Origin: Phytomonas francai
Taxonomy: Eukaryota > Euglenozoa > Kinetoplastea > Trypanosomatida > Trypanosomatidae
Direction of reading: 5' to 3'
Assembly (NCBI GenBank): GCA_001766655.1
Contig: MJCC01000029.1
Location: 69,572 to 110,935 of the forward strand
Length of the DNA stretch: 41,364 bases
A program made the translations under genes and the position numbers. Under the pieces are notes generated by a model. That model worked only from the letters and a program-made list of their open reading frames with translations, searched no databases and was not told the origin of the DNA. Below are positions 9,566-18,700 of this stretch, piece by piece (position 1 is the stretch's first letter; the number at the start of each line of letters is the position of its first letter).

Positions 9566-10420
9566 ATGGCGAAGTTTATGACGAGTTTTCTTTCACAGAA
9601 ACTTCGGCGCTTGCTGTTCATTAGTGCATTCACAATGCTTCTCGTTGCATCATTTTATTACTTTGTGCTTTCCTCACAGGTATTTGGCGAGATCAAGCTG
9701 CTGGTCTTCGCGGAGGATACCTCGTTTAGCACGAGCAGCGGCATCGCCGATTTCAGCAGAGGGCTGCGGAACATTGCTTACCGGAACAGCATTCAGGTAG
9801 TAATGCTCATTGCGCTGCTCTATTTATGCCTTCAAACGCTTTGTATCCCTGGAACCGTGGTTCTGAACGTGGCGCTTGGGGTAATCATGGGTGCACTGTT
9901 TGGAGTCCCCTTCTGCACCCTTCTTGGGACCCTGGGCGCGTTGTGTTGCTACACGCTTTCCTATATGGTCGGCGTCTCATTGGTTGAACTTGTGGATTCA
10001 AAGCTCATGGAGGGGAAAGGGCTCATCAATATTCGTACTCAAGTTGATAACCACCGTAAAGACCTCTTCATTTACATGCTCTTCCTGCGCCTCACACCGT
10101 TCCTTCCGAACTGGCTAGTGAATCTTGCTTCACCTGTGGTCGGGGTCCCGCCCAGCGTCTTTGCAGCAGCCACTTTTCTGGGGATTCTTCCACAGACGTA
10201 CCTTAGCGTCCGCTTTGGTGCCTTGATTCGGCAAAACCAGGGCCCTGATGATAAAGACGACAATGCCAGTATTATTACTTTATGGGATACATTGTTGATC
10301 GCGGTCATAGCGGTGGCCTTGGTCGCTGTAGTAAAACTCAAGAAGCGGTTCCTCCCGACAATTGAGCAAACTTGTCCAAATCAAGGTGAGACTGCACCAT
10401 CACTAGGCGACCTCCATTAA
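9566..10420 (+). CDS. TMEM41/VTT-domain (DedA-like) membrane protein
   Basis: 284 residues from the first in-frame ATG at 9566; the frame is open upstream but has no earlier ATG. The N-terminus has a hydrophobic segment (LLFISAFTMLLVASFYYFVL). The VTT domain follows: CIPGTVVLNVALGVIMGALFG, CCYTLSYMVG, then the signature FLRLTPFLPNWLVNLASPVV at about 173 with FLGILPQTYLSVRFGAL after it, and a final membrane segment near 245-265. The FLR-TPFLPNW block and CYTLSYMVG closely follow animal TMEM41A/B. TMEM41B and VMP1 are ER phospholipid scramblases needed for autophagosome and lipid-droplet formation, so an ER role is likely here. Membrane class is firm; which VTT subfamily is less so. Confidence 0.85.
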   Translation: MAKFMTSFLSQKLRRLLFISAFTMLLVASFYYFVLSSQVFGEIKLLVFAEDTSFSTSSGIADFSRGLRNIAYRNSIQVVMLIALLYLCLQTLCIPGTVVLNVALGVIMGALFGVPFCTLLGTLGALCCYTLSYMVGVSLVELVDSKLMEGKGLINIRTQVDNHRKDLFIYMLFLRLTPFLPNWLVNLASPVVGVPPSVFAAATFLGILPQTYLSVRFGALIRQNQGPDDKDDNASIITLWDTLLIAVIAVALVAVVKLKKRFLPTIEQTCPNQGETAPSLGDLH

Positions 10421-11026
10421 CTATAGGGAGCAGTTATAATCACAATGTCTAGTTCTAATTTGAGTTACACTTAATACATTTAAGGGTCTAGCCATAAGCC
10501 TTTTTTGAGGGATTAGGACAGTTTAGCTTCTCGCTTTATTTTATTTATTGAGATATGAATCATTATTAATAAGTTTCAAGGTCATTTTATCGCATAAAAT
10601 TTATATAAGAATGATGGAGGGAAGCCAATCTATTTTGAATACAGAAAAGGTATACTGGATAGTGTTCACTGTTCTGACAAAAATGTTTGTATTATATTTG
10701 AGAAATAGTCTTTAGAGCGTATTTTTTTTTAAAATTTCTCATGCAAAACATATTTTATAGAGCTAATATGTGAGTGTGCTACTGAGGAGTGCGTGAGGTG
10801 ACTCATCAGGAATCAGGAAAAATATTTACCTGAGCAGGGAACCCCGGATTGTTTGTCATTTTACGTGACCGCCGATCTTTTCTTAGCATTGTTGTTCGCA
10901 TTATGGGATTTCTTCTTCCTCACTCCACTTAATCATTGCGTTTTTTTTTTTTTGAGGAATATTCCGAAAAATATTCAAGGGCAAATATAACCCCTCAAAG
11001 CAGCCTCTCCCCGAGCCCTCGCTGCG
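10421..11026. other. Intergenic spacer
   Basis: AT-rich 3' and 5' UTR sequence. It ends with a T13 tract and AG that fit the acceptor of the RING gene. Nothing else is seen. Confidence 0.65.
10941..10956 (+). promoter_or_regulatory. Polypyrimidine tract and candidate trans-splice acceptor
   Basis: A T13 run at 10941-10953 is followed almost at once by AG at 10955-10956, about 70 nt before ATG 11027. A later AG is also possible. Confidence 0.45.
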
Positions 11027-13645
11027 ATGCGTTCCCACGCCTCTAAGCAGACGAGTTCGGGAAGTGCGTTTGCGCAAATGATGAGGCAGAAGAATATGAA
11101 TGATCGAGAAGATATAAGCTTCCCACCTCTTCATGGAATGCATGATTCACTCTTACCGTCTATTGCGGCTTACCACCCGCCGGCTGGATCCCCTACACAA
11201 ACATTTTTGACCTCCGAAAGGGATGCTACCGGTCGTGAGTTGTCCGCGAAAACACCACCAGCAGAACTTCTTCGGGTTATTGGCGGGCTTCAGCGTGAGT
11301 TAAGCGCTCGAACGGATAGCGTCAATGCGATCCAACGTAACTTTGAGCGGTTGAGCAAAATGTACCGGCAAGACCAAGCGGAACTCGCGCGGATCACGAC
11401 GGAGCTGAAAGAGCTGAAGGAGGCATCCAAAAATGCAACGAGCAGGGAGAAGGTGCTGTTGGCGGTCCAGCTAGAGCTGGAGAGTGCTATGCAAAAGCAC
11501 AAAGAACTTCTCGTCGAGATTGAACAGGAAAGAGAAAAACATAGGACAACGCTTGCTGCTGCAGAGACGCAGCAGACTATCTTGCAAGAAACGTGCGAGC
11601 GTTTATCAAAGGACAAGATGATCTTATGCGAGCGAGTCGAGATGCTGGAGCGAAAATATGAGCAGGCCAATGCAGACATTGCCAGCATCGACCAGAAATT
11701 CTCTTTTCAGATGCAGGAATACCGCAAAACTCAACGGAGGACATTGGGGGCTTTCGTTAGACGTGTTGGGGCAGCCATAGAGGAGTGCATTGATTCAATT
11801 GAGACGTCTGCTTCTGGGACAGGAAGCTCAGGGACACCCCGGAACGCGGGTGGTAACACAAAGGAAGCCCCTGATGTCGTCTGTGAGAACGAGGATAGTG
11901 TAATTTCCGTCGTAGATGTAGAACCGTGGGAGCCTTGGATGGAGGCGGCGGAACAAGATTTGCTCTCTAGAATCACCGTCCTCTCAGCAACTTTCAAACA
12001 AGTACTATCCGCAGCGTTCGGGGCTATGCCCGAGCTGAGCTTCTCTTTTGTTATTCAGTCGATAATTGAGCCTGCCGAGGAGTGCGCTCGTCAGCAACTG
12101 GAGGAACTGGAGATCTATGGCCGAGGCGTATTGCAGTGGGCTGCTCATAGTTCTTTGGATATCGCCTCTTGCACATTAGCAAAGGTGAAGGAAGACTTTT
12201 CGAAACAAGAGAAGGTGCTGCAGGAGGAGTGTGGCCGCTTGCGGAGCTGCGCCCACGAGTTTGCCTTGTGGTGCGAGACCGCATTACAGCACGCGTGCGA
12301 CGGGCACCTCGCTTCACTGGATTCCTATCTCGATGGAAAGAGCCTGGTCCTGCTCGACATCGCATTAGCTATTCAAACATACTCGCAAAAGCAAGCGCAA
12401 AGGGCCGATGAGATGTCTACAAAGCTAAACGAGATCGAGAGTCGCCTAACTGAAACGACCCGCGATTACGAAAAACGGATATCCACCGTTCAGGAAGCCC
12501 ATTCCCGCGCACTCGAGCAAAAAAAACAGGAGGAGGGTCGTCTGAAAGTTAAACATTCCCAGGAGCTACAATTTTTGCGAGATCGACTTCGAGAGTCCCT
12601 CCAACAAAAGGAGCAGCTTCTGAGTGGAGCAAAGGGGGATTTTGAGCGGGCAGAACAAGACTTTAAGGCTCAAGTGGACAGCCTAAAGCTCGCTAATAGC
12701 CACGCAGAGGAGCAGAGGCGCACTGAATGGCGGCAGATAATCGAGATTATGAATGCTGAGGCGGCAGCAAGAATGGCGGTCATGACTGAGGAAAATGTGT
12801 ACCGCCTGAGTGAAGAGCGTGCTGCCGGAGCCACTCTGATCGAACTGGCGGTAAAAAATTACGAGCGTGCTCGCTTTTTACAACAGGGCGCGTTTGAGCA
12901 GCTAGAGCATGCTGAGGATCAACAACGCTCTGCTCTTCAGCTTGAGGAATGCCAACGTCGAATATCGGTACTTCAGTACTTCTGGAGAACGCAATCTAGG
13001 CACCTAGAATTGGCCCACAGGGATGATATGGAGCTGGTCCGCAGGGAGGAGACAGCTAAGTTGCGAGAAATTATTCAAACACGGGATCGCCAACATCTAT
13101 GTGAGCTGGATGATCTCCTTAAGCAACTTGATATCGCAAAGACGACCGAAACGCAGCTCCAAAAGGAACTAACGAAGCTACAATGCAGCCTTAGGGACGA
13201 CCAGGCCATGGGCGATAAGAAGCGCCGTGCCGTGTTCAGCGCGGTGGGGTGCTTGCTGTCTGCCGAAGAGGCTAGCGAGAGCGGGTACTCGTGCTTGAGA
13301 TGCCTGTGCCTTCTAAAGACGCCGCAAACGTGCGTCCCGTGCGGCCATACGTTTTGCGCCGCCTGCTTGCTCGAACACCCGTCAAACAAAGGCGGATCTG
13401 AGAAAATGCGCGAGGGCTCTGTCGGACGCGCCCGCCGTAACACGCCATTATTTTGTCCAGAGTGCAACATGCAAAATGTCCAAGGGATTGTTCACACGCG
13501 TGCCTTGGAGGAGTTGGCTACGAAATTCGCGTACAAGAAGAAGGTTCTTCGGGATATTCTCGCATACCTCAGCCCCGACGCGGCAGGAGATGGAAAGGCC
13601 CTCGAAATACATCTGGGCGGCGATGACGTGTTGTCGCCTTCTTGA
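11027..13645 (+). CDS. Coiled-coil protein with C-terminal RING finger
   Basis: 872 residues from ATG 11027. Residues about 80-230 and 390-720 are dominated by charged heptad-like helices (for example ELARITTELKELKEASKN, and repeated Glu/Gln/Arg/Leu blocks), interrupted by a less charged segment at about 240-385. A RING of C3HC4 type lies at about 756-813: CLRCLCLL, then TCVPCGHTFCAACLL, a basic/Gly insert of about 25 residues, and FCPEC. RING fingers of this type usually recruit an E2 in ubiquitin ligases; the coiled coils suggest oligomerisation or a cytoskeletal scaffold. The long insert between the second and last Cys pairs is unusual. Substrate and location cannot be told from the sequence. 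Confidence 0.82.
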   Translation: MRSHASKQTSSGSAFAQMMRQKNMNDREDISFPPLHGMHDSLLPSIAAYHPPAGSPTQTFLTSERDATGRELSAKTPPAELLRVIGGLQRELSARTDSVNAIQRNFERLSKMYRQDQAELARITTELKELKEASKNATSREKVLLAVQLELESAMQKHKELLVEIEQEREKHRTTLAAAETQQTILQETCERLSKDKMILCERVEMLERKYEQANADIASIDQKFSFQMQEYRKTQRRTLGAFVRRVGAAIEECIDSIETSASGTGSSGTPRNAGGNTKEAPDVVCENEDSVISVVDVEPWEPWMEAAEQDLLSRITVLSATFKQVLSAAFGAMPELSFSFVIQSIIEPAEECARQQLEELEIYGRGVLQWAAHSSLDIASCTLAKVKEDFSKQEKVLQEECGRLRSCAHEFALWCETALQHACDGHLASLDSYLDGKSLVLLDIALAIQTYSQKQAQRADEMSTKLNEIESRLTETTRDYEKRISTVQEAHSRALEQKKQEEGRLKVKHSQELQFLRDRLRESLQQKEQLLSGAKGDFERAEQDFKAQVDSLKLANSHAEEQRRTEWRQIIEIMNAEAAARMAVMTEENVYRLSEERAAGATLIELAVKNYERARFLQQGAFEQLEHAEDQQRSALQLEECQRRISVLQYFWRTQSRHLELAHRDDMELVRREETAKLREIIQTRDRQHLCELDDLLKQLDIAKTTETQLQKELTKLQCSLRDDQAMGDKKRRAVFSAVGCLLSAEEASESGYSCLRCLCLLKTPQTCVPCGHTFCAACLLEHPSNKGGSEKMREGSVGRARRNTPLFCPECNMQNVQGIVHTRALEELATKFAYKKKVLRDILAYLSPDAAGDGKALEIHLGGDDVLSPS

Positions 13646-14276
13646 ATCAGGGACTCTGAGGGACCCCCGTGTTCGCCTTATCCAGTGAGTGGAAAGATAT
13701 GCATGGTGAAGCATTCTGAAACTTTACCATTGAGATTTGTGCGGGTTATTCCTCCTGCGATACGGTTTGCTATCTTCCACAATACCGGAGACGCCTTCCT
13801 TCAATTACATCTCCATTTTTTCAAGATGCAAAAAAATGAAACAGATATGAGTGGGTTCACAAATGTTACATATTTTTATCAAAAAATGATTTAAAGAAAA
13901 CTTCAAGGGAAATCTACACGGAATGCACTTTGATTTTAGATTTTGAACTCCATCCCGCTGGTTTCTCTGTTTGATTTTCATGAGAAGGGGTGAAAAGTGC
14001 CGGGGGCGAAGAAGTGCAACGCAACATACATTTTTTTTTTCTCTTATTATAAAAACCCATTACATTTGTGCAGGTCTACGCAGAATCTATTTTTGTATCT
14101 GTTGCCTCTAATTGGGCGAGTCACGAGGTCACCCTCCATCATATTCAGTGTGTGTGGGTGGGTTGGGTGGGTAGGGGACGCACAAAGGTATTTAAAGACA
14201 TCGGACGGCCGTGACGTGGCTTTCATTTTCAAGGGCAATAAGAGGATCAACAGTGTGATAGGCAGCGGACTACATC
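13646..14276. other. Intergenic spacer
   Basis: AT-rich sequence with a clear T-rich tract at 14031-14045 and AG 14072-14073. Short frames here show no family features. Confidence 0.65.
14031..14073 (+). promoter_or_regulatory. Polypyrimidine tract and candidate trans-splice acceptor
   Basis: A T10 run continuing into CTCTT at 14031-14045, then the first AG at 14072-14073 in a GCAG context. The ATG of the aminopeptidase is about 200 nt downstream. Confidence 0.5.
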
Positions 14277-17200
14277 ATGACGGGAGTCGCAATAGAGAAA
14301 TTATCCATACCAATGTGTATGGATGGTATTAAATTCTCGGACGCGTCGCGCAAAGTTGAGATTTCGCCATCTGAGGATATTAATAATCATCTTTATCGTC
14401 TCCCAAGACATTTTGCGCCTGTTCGGTATGAATTAGAGTTCCAACCTGACCTGGAAAACCACAGTTTTAGGGCAAACGAGGTCATTCAGATTGAGTCGTG
14501 CGGCACCAGCTTCCTTGAGGCGGGGGAAAAGGGGGACTCCTCCTGGGAGCTGCGTCAACGCCGTTTGGTGCTGCACAGCATCGAGTTGAAGATTCGGCAC
14601 GAGGATGTCTTCATTGTCCTGGAGGACGACAGGGTCCTACGGTGCATCGACATTGTGAGCCACCCTGGTACCAGCGAGACCCTTGAGTTTTACTTTGATC
14701 GGGTTCTACCGCAGGAGGCCGGGCAGCGCTTTGCTTTCCACATTAGTTGTTATGAGGGCTTCATCCACACCGAGCTTGTCTCGCAGGGGCTATTTCATTC
14801 GAACAAATTGGATCCAGGCTTCCTCTCTACACAACTCGAACCCACAAACGCCCGAAAATTATACCCCTGCTTTGATGAGCCATCTTTCAAAGCCATCTTT
14901 AGGTTGGCGGTTGCTGTCGACCTGGGCTACATGGTAGTGTCGAACACACCACTCGTGCAGAAGGAGGAGCTGTGTGCGGAATTGGCGCCGAGCCGTTCTA
15001 GGGGGGCTTTCTATCCCCTGAGCAGCCCTAGATGGACTGGGAAAAGCCATCCTAGCGTAGAAGGATCTGACGGGGGAAGTGATTGCATTGAGCATACCTC
15101 AGACTCATCCGTATCGACCGACATCCAAACAAGTGTCCACTTCTGCCGCTTTATCTTTGAGGAGACGCCGCCAATTCACACGTGTATTGTAGGGTTCAAT
15201 GTGGGCAAGTTCTCGATCTTAGAGCGGTACTGCCCGAGGCTCGGTATCCTTTACCGTGTTGTGTTTCCGTGTGACCGGCCGGTGAGCTCTGCCAGGTACG
15301 CGCTGAATCTTCTTAACATGGCGGTTTATTTTTTCGATTCTTTTTTCGACCTCCGACTTGGACTGAAGAAGATAGACCTCGTCGCGTTGGAGAGCTTTCA
15401 GTCGCTTGGGATGGAGAACTGGGGCATGATCAACATCCTCATGGAGTACCTCCTGGTAAACGACACCACGCCGCTCGAGCGGCGGCAGCGCATTGCCCGC
15501 CTTGTGGGACATGAGGTTTGCCACCACTGGTTCGGCAACTGGCTTTCCATCGAGTGGTGGAACGATATCTGGCTGAAGGAGGGCATGTGCAGGCTTCTGG
15601 AGTATCACTTCGTGGACGCCTTCTTTCCGGATTGGCACATGTGGGATGACTTCGTCGGTGCCATCGCCAACGTCGCGCTCGCCGAGGATGCCGTGGCGGC
15701 GCGGATGCACCCGCTCGGGCACTGCGATGCGCGGCCGCGGAGCGTCTCGAACAGCTTCGACACGATTGGCTACGGCAAGGGCGCGATGCTGCTGCGGATG
15801 CTTTTTTCCCTCGTTGGGGTGCCGACCCTGAGGAGGGCCTTGACGCTGCTCCTACGGCGGCACGCCAACGGCTGCGTCGACCTGGGCACGTTCAAGGCGG
15901 CCCTCGCGGAGGTCCACGATGACCCGCTCGACGGGCGCTTCCGAATGGTGGTCGAGCGTGTCGTGGGCCTGGTGGGGTGTGCGGGGCACCCCTACGTCCT
16001 CGTCGAGCGCCGCGGCGTGGGCGCGTACCGGGTCTCGCAGTACGCGATGCCGCCTCTCTGGCGGGGGGTCCTGCCGGAGTGGGTGCGGCGGCAGCGGCGG
16101 CGGTGCAGTGCGGTCGCCGATCTCTCCACGCTACCGACGGGCACGACCTTTGAGTGGGATCCGAGGCGGCTTTTGCGACACCTGACAGACGTAGGGTCTT
16201 TTGCGTCTCCGATTCTCGTCTTGGAGGTATCCCGCGGGGATAGCTCCGTCTATGAACTCTTCGTCGATCGCAACGATGTTGAGTACAGGGTGCACAAGGG
16301 TACTAGCCCCGCAGAGGATGCGCCGTCGCAGGGGAGCCTCGATGACTCTGGGTTTTGTTACTTTAATTATGGTGCCACCGGTCTGCTTCGATACGACTAT
16401 GACTTGGCGTCGTGGCGTCAAATTTTCAAGCGTGCAGCTTTCCTGCATAGTGAGGACCACATTACCATCACAGGGACCCTTTCCGCCCTACGGAACGTTC
16501 TTGTTGGGCGTTTCCCCCATGAAATTGATGGGGACCGTTGCACTCTTATGCTGGAGTGGTTGAGTATCCTCACTGCATCCACCCAAATGATGAATTCCTT
16601 CCTCTGGGATTACATCACAGACTGTCTGGAGGAGCTTGTTTTCTTAGTTCATGGCCACGACTGTAGCCAAGCTGTGCATCATTTCGTCGAGGACCTGTAC
16701 GCCCCTTTGTTCCAGCGGCGCTTGGTTTCTTTCTTCGCGAGGGAGAGCCCTTTGAACTTTCATGCGCTCCATCATATTTCCCGCACCACAGTCAATAAGA
16801 TGCTATTCGTCTTGGCGCTGTGCGGGAGTTCCTCTCTGCTGGAGGAGGCAGCAGAAATGGGATTGAGCGTACTGGATGAACTTGGGCAGCGCAACCTTGC
16901 TGAGTCTATGCCCTTTATTGCTGCTACCAGTGCACGCTCTAGTCGAAGGATGGATTTCATGGACAGCGGCCAGGTCGAATCTGCCACTATCGCGCTCCTT
17001 TGGTTGACTTTCCACGATCCTGCTCAATGGTGGGGTTGCGTCGCTGGCATTGTAGCAGGATTTTGTCCGTTCAACACTCTACTTTCCGACAAGAGTGCGC
17101 ACCTCTCCATTCCAAAAATTACAATTACAAGACATGATGCCATGAAAGTACTTCCAGTCGTTCTACCAGCATTTTTTTCGATGGTGGATGATCGCGCATT

Positions 17201-17639
17201 CGATTTTATGACCAACGTGTTAAACATGTTCAACAATGTACCCAAAATAGTGGCTCAGACTTTACTGTGGAATACACGTTTTCTTGCGCACTTCCTGAGC
17301 CATCGCGGCATTGCGCTGAAGCCGTTTGTAGTGGAAAGTTTGGGGTTTATTGCTGCTAAGTTTTGCAGTAACAGTCACGTCATCGCGCTGTTTTACGCCT
17401 GCTTGACACATCAAAACAAGACCATGGCTGAGCTCGCGTTGTTTCAGGCATTACTGCTAGACGAGGAGGAGAAGGGGGAGGAGACCGCGGCGACGGTGCG
17501 CGTTGGCGAAGACGGGGGCCATTTGTCACCGAATATGTTGGAAAATTTTAGCGCTATGACGGTGAATTGTGTGTGGATCGCATACTGCTGCACACATATC
17601 GAGCAGTTTTTGTGCAGGAGGCCAGGACGGAGTGCGTAG
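14277..17639 (+). CDS. M1-family zinc aminopeptidase
   Basis: 1120 residues from ATG 14277. The catalytic zinc site is intact: HEVCH at 412-416 and the third ligand in WLKEG at Glu435, exactly 18 residues after the second His. The exopeptidase motif reads LGMEN at 377-381 in place of the usual GAMEN. The transition-state Tyr lies in GYGKGAMLLRML. The N-terminal beta domain starts near residue 30 (YRLPRHFAPVRYELEFQPDL) and contains the PCFDEPSFKAIFRLAV block. M1 enzymes remove N-terminal residues from peptides, often after proteasomal digestion. The protein is longer than the usual 850-900: it has a Ser-rich insert at about 240-285 and an extended C-terminal helical region with an acidic patch near 1063. 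About 15620-16110 is a strongly GC-rich island within otherwise balanced codon use. The class is firm; substrate preference is unknown. Confidence 0.88.
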   Translation: MTGVAIEKLSIPMCMDGIKFSDASRKVEISPSEDINNHLYRLPRHFAPVRYELEFQPDLENHSFRANEVIQIESCGTSFLEAGEKGDSSWELRQRRLVLHSIELKIRHEDVFIVLEDDRVLRCIDIVSHPGTSETLEFYFDRVLPQEAGQRFAFHISCYEGFIHTELVSQGLFHSNKLDPGFLSTQLEPTNARKLYPCFDEPSFKAIFRLAVAVDLGYMVVSNTPLVQKEELCAELAPSRSRGAFYPLSSPRWTGKSHPSVEGSDGGSDCIEHTSDSSVSTDIQTSVHFCRFIFEETPPIHTCIVGFNVGKFSILERYCPRLGILYRVVFPCDRPVSSARYALNLLNMAVYFFDSFFDLRLGLKKIDLVALESFQSLGMENWGMINILMEYLLVNDTTPLERRQRIARLVGHEVCHHWFGNWLSIEWWNDIWLKEGMCRLLEYHFVDAFFPDWHMWDDFVGAIANVALAEDAVAARMHPLGHCDARPRSVSNSFDTIGYGKGAMLLRMLFSLVGVPTLRRALTLLLRRHANGCVDLGTFKAALAEVHDDPLDGRFRMVVERVVGLVGCAGHPYVLVERRGVGAYRVSQYAMPPLWRGVLPEWVRRQRRRCSAVADLSTLPTGTTFEWDPRRLLRHLTDVGSFASPILVLEVSRGDSSVYELFVDRNDVEYRVHKGTSPAEDAPSQGSLDDSGFCYFNYGATGLLRYDYDLASWRQIFKRAAFLHSEDHITITGTLSALRNVLVGRFPHEIDGDRCTLMLEWLSILTASTQMMNSFLWDYITDCLEELVFLVHGHDCSQAVHHFVEDLYAPLFQRRLVSFFARESPLNFHALHHISRTTVNKMLFVLALCGSSSLLEEAAEMGLSVLDELGQRNLAESMPFIAATSARSSRRMDFMDSGQVESATIALLWLTFHDPAQWWGCVAGIVAGFCPFNTLLSDKSAHLSIPKITITRHDAMKVLPVVLPAFFSMVDDRAFDFMTNVLNMFNNVPKIVAQTLLWNTRFLAHFLSHRGIALKPFVVESLGFIAAKFCSNSHVIALFYACLTHQNKTMAELALFQALLLDEEEKGEETAATVRVGEDGGHLSPNMLENFSAMTVNCVWIAYCCTHIEQFLCRRPGRSA

Positions 17640-17904
17640 GGATTTCGATTTTTTTAAATACCCTGCAGTTGGCCTGAACGCCCAGACGCCGTTTCATTCA
17701 GTGATAGTAGCTACAACTCCTCTCAAAAGCTTTGTAGATTGTAGGAAAAGGAAGTTAATAGCAGGGATTTTTGAACAGTTTTAGGTTATCCTTTGTCTGT
17801 TCATGTAGGGATACAGTGACCTGATATTCTTTCCGTCGTTGAGATCTTACTTCCCCTTTTTCCATTTGATTACTCCGCACACAGGGAGGATTTTCACTCA
17901 GGGA

Positions 17905-17931
17905 GGGGGGGGGGGGGGGGGGGGGGGGGGG
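17905..17931. repeat. Poly-G homopolymer (27 nt)
   Basis: An uninterrupted run of 27 G on the + strand, preceded by GGGA and followed by a purine-rich stretch, in the 3' flank of the aminopeptidase gene. Its length is likely to vary and is easily mis-called in sequencing. Confidence 0.95.
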
Positions 17932-17975
17932 AGCGAGAGGGGGTTATCTTTCACTTCGTAAGAATCTTGAGCACA

Positions 17976-17994
17976 GCTTGCATGGCATGCAAGC
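17976..17994. repeat. Perfect 9-bp inverted repeat, 1-nt spacer
   Basis: GCTTGCATG and its exact reverse complement CATGCAAGC are separated by a single G, 45 nt after the poly-G run. In RNA the one-base spacer would force several inner pairs open. A function is not known. Confidence 0.8.
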
Positions 17995-18630
17995 ACTTTT
18001 AACATGGTTTTGAATCATTCTGACAATTATGTGTTACCGTCTTAAATGTGGATATAAAACTATTTTTTATTTATTTATATAGTTTTAATGTTAGGAAACT
18101 CGACCGGGCTATATCCTAAGGATAATATGTATGATGTTTTTGTCTTTTACACACAGTACTATCCACAAGGGATTAGATTATCGTATTACTGCAGTGAGCG
18201 ATACCATAGAATAGTTTTTTTTAGAACTTTTTTAGTCTTATTTTTTTCTAATTAAAAATGATAGAAATTAGTCATAATGATTGAGATCCTCATACATGCA
18301 TGTACATTGAGGCAAGTATCTTGTTTATTTCAAGGAAAATGCTTAACGTATAATATCTTTTTCGTATAGTAGGAATCATAACTTCCACACAGCTCAGTAT
18401 TTATTTTTTTGTCGCTTTTACCATATTGGTACATTCTTCTCCGCTTCATTCCCCTTTGTCTGACTTGTTCATATTGAATGCGAAACGAAATGGCGGCATT
18501 GGCACTCTAAAATCTCCTTATTTGCTTCTAACCTATCTACAACACCACTAGCAACAACATAGCAATGGTACTAATAGGTCCTTTTCTCAAGTTGGCAGCT
18601 ATACTTATCTGCCATTGAGCAAGTGGAAGA

Positions 18631-18663
18631 CTTTTTTTTTTACTTTTTTTCCCCTTTGTTCAG
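18631..18663 (+). promoter_or_regulatory. Strong polypyrimidine tract and candidate trans-splice acceptor
   Basis: A nearly pure pyrimidine run at 18631-18661 ends in CAG with AG at 18662-18663. The next ATG is at 18701, in a different frame from the RanBP2/RRM coding region that follows. Confidence 0.6.
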
Positions 18664-18700
18664 TTTCTCTATCAGTGTTGATACTACAATTCTAAGAGCC

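Larger units (their letters stand above)
17640..18630. other. Long AT-rich spacer with poly-G tract and palindromes
   Basis: No supported gene. Besides UTR sequence it holds the poly-G run at 17905-17931, a 9-bp inverted repeat at 17976-17994, and a 12-bp palindrome at 18293-18304. Confidence 0.65.
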
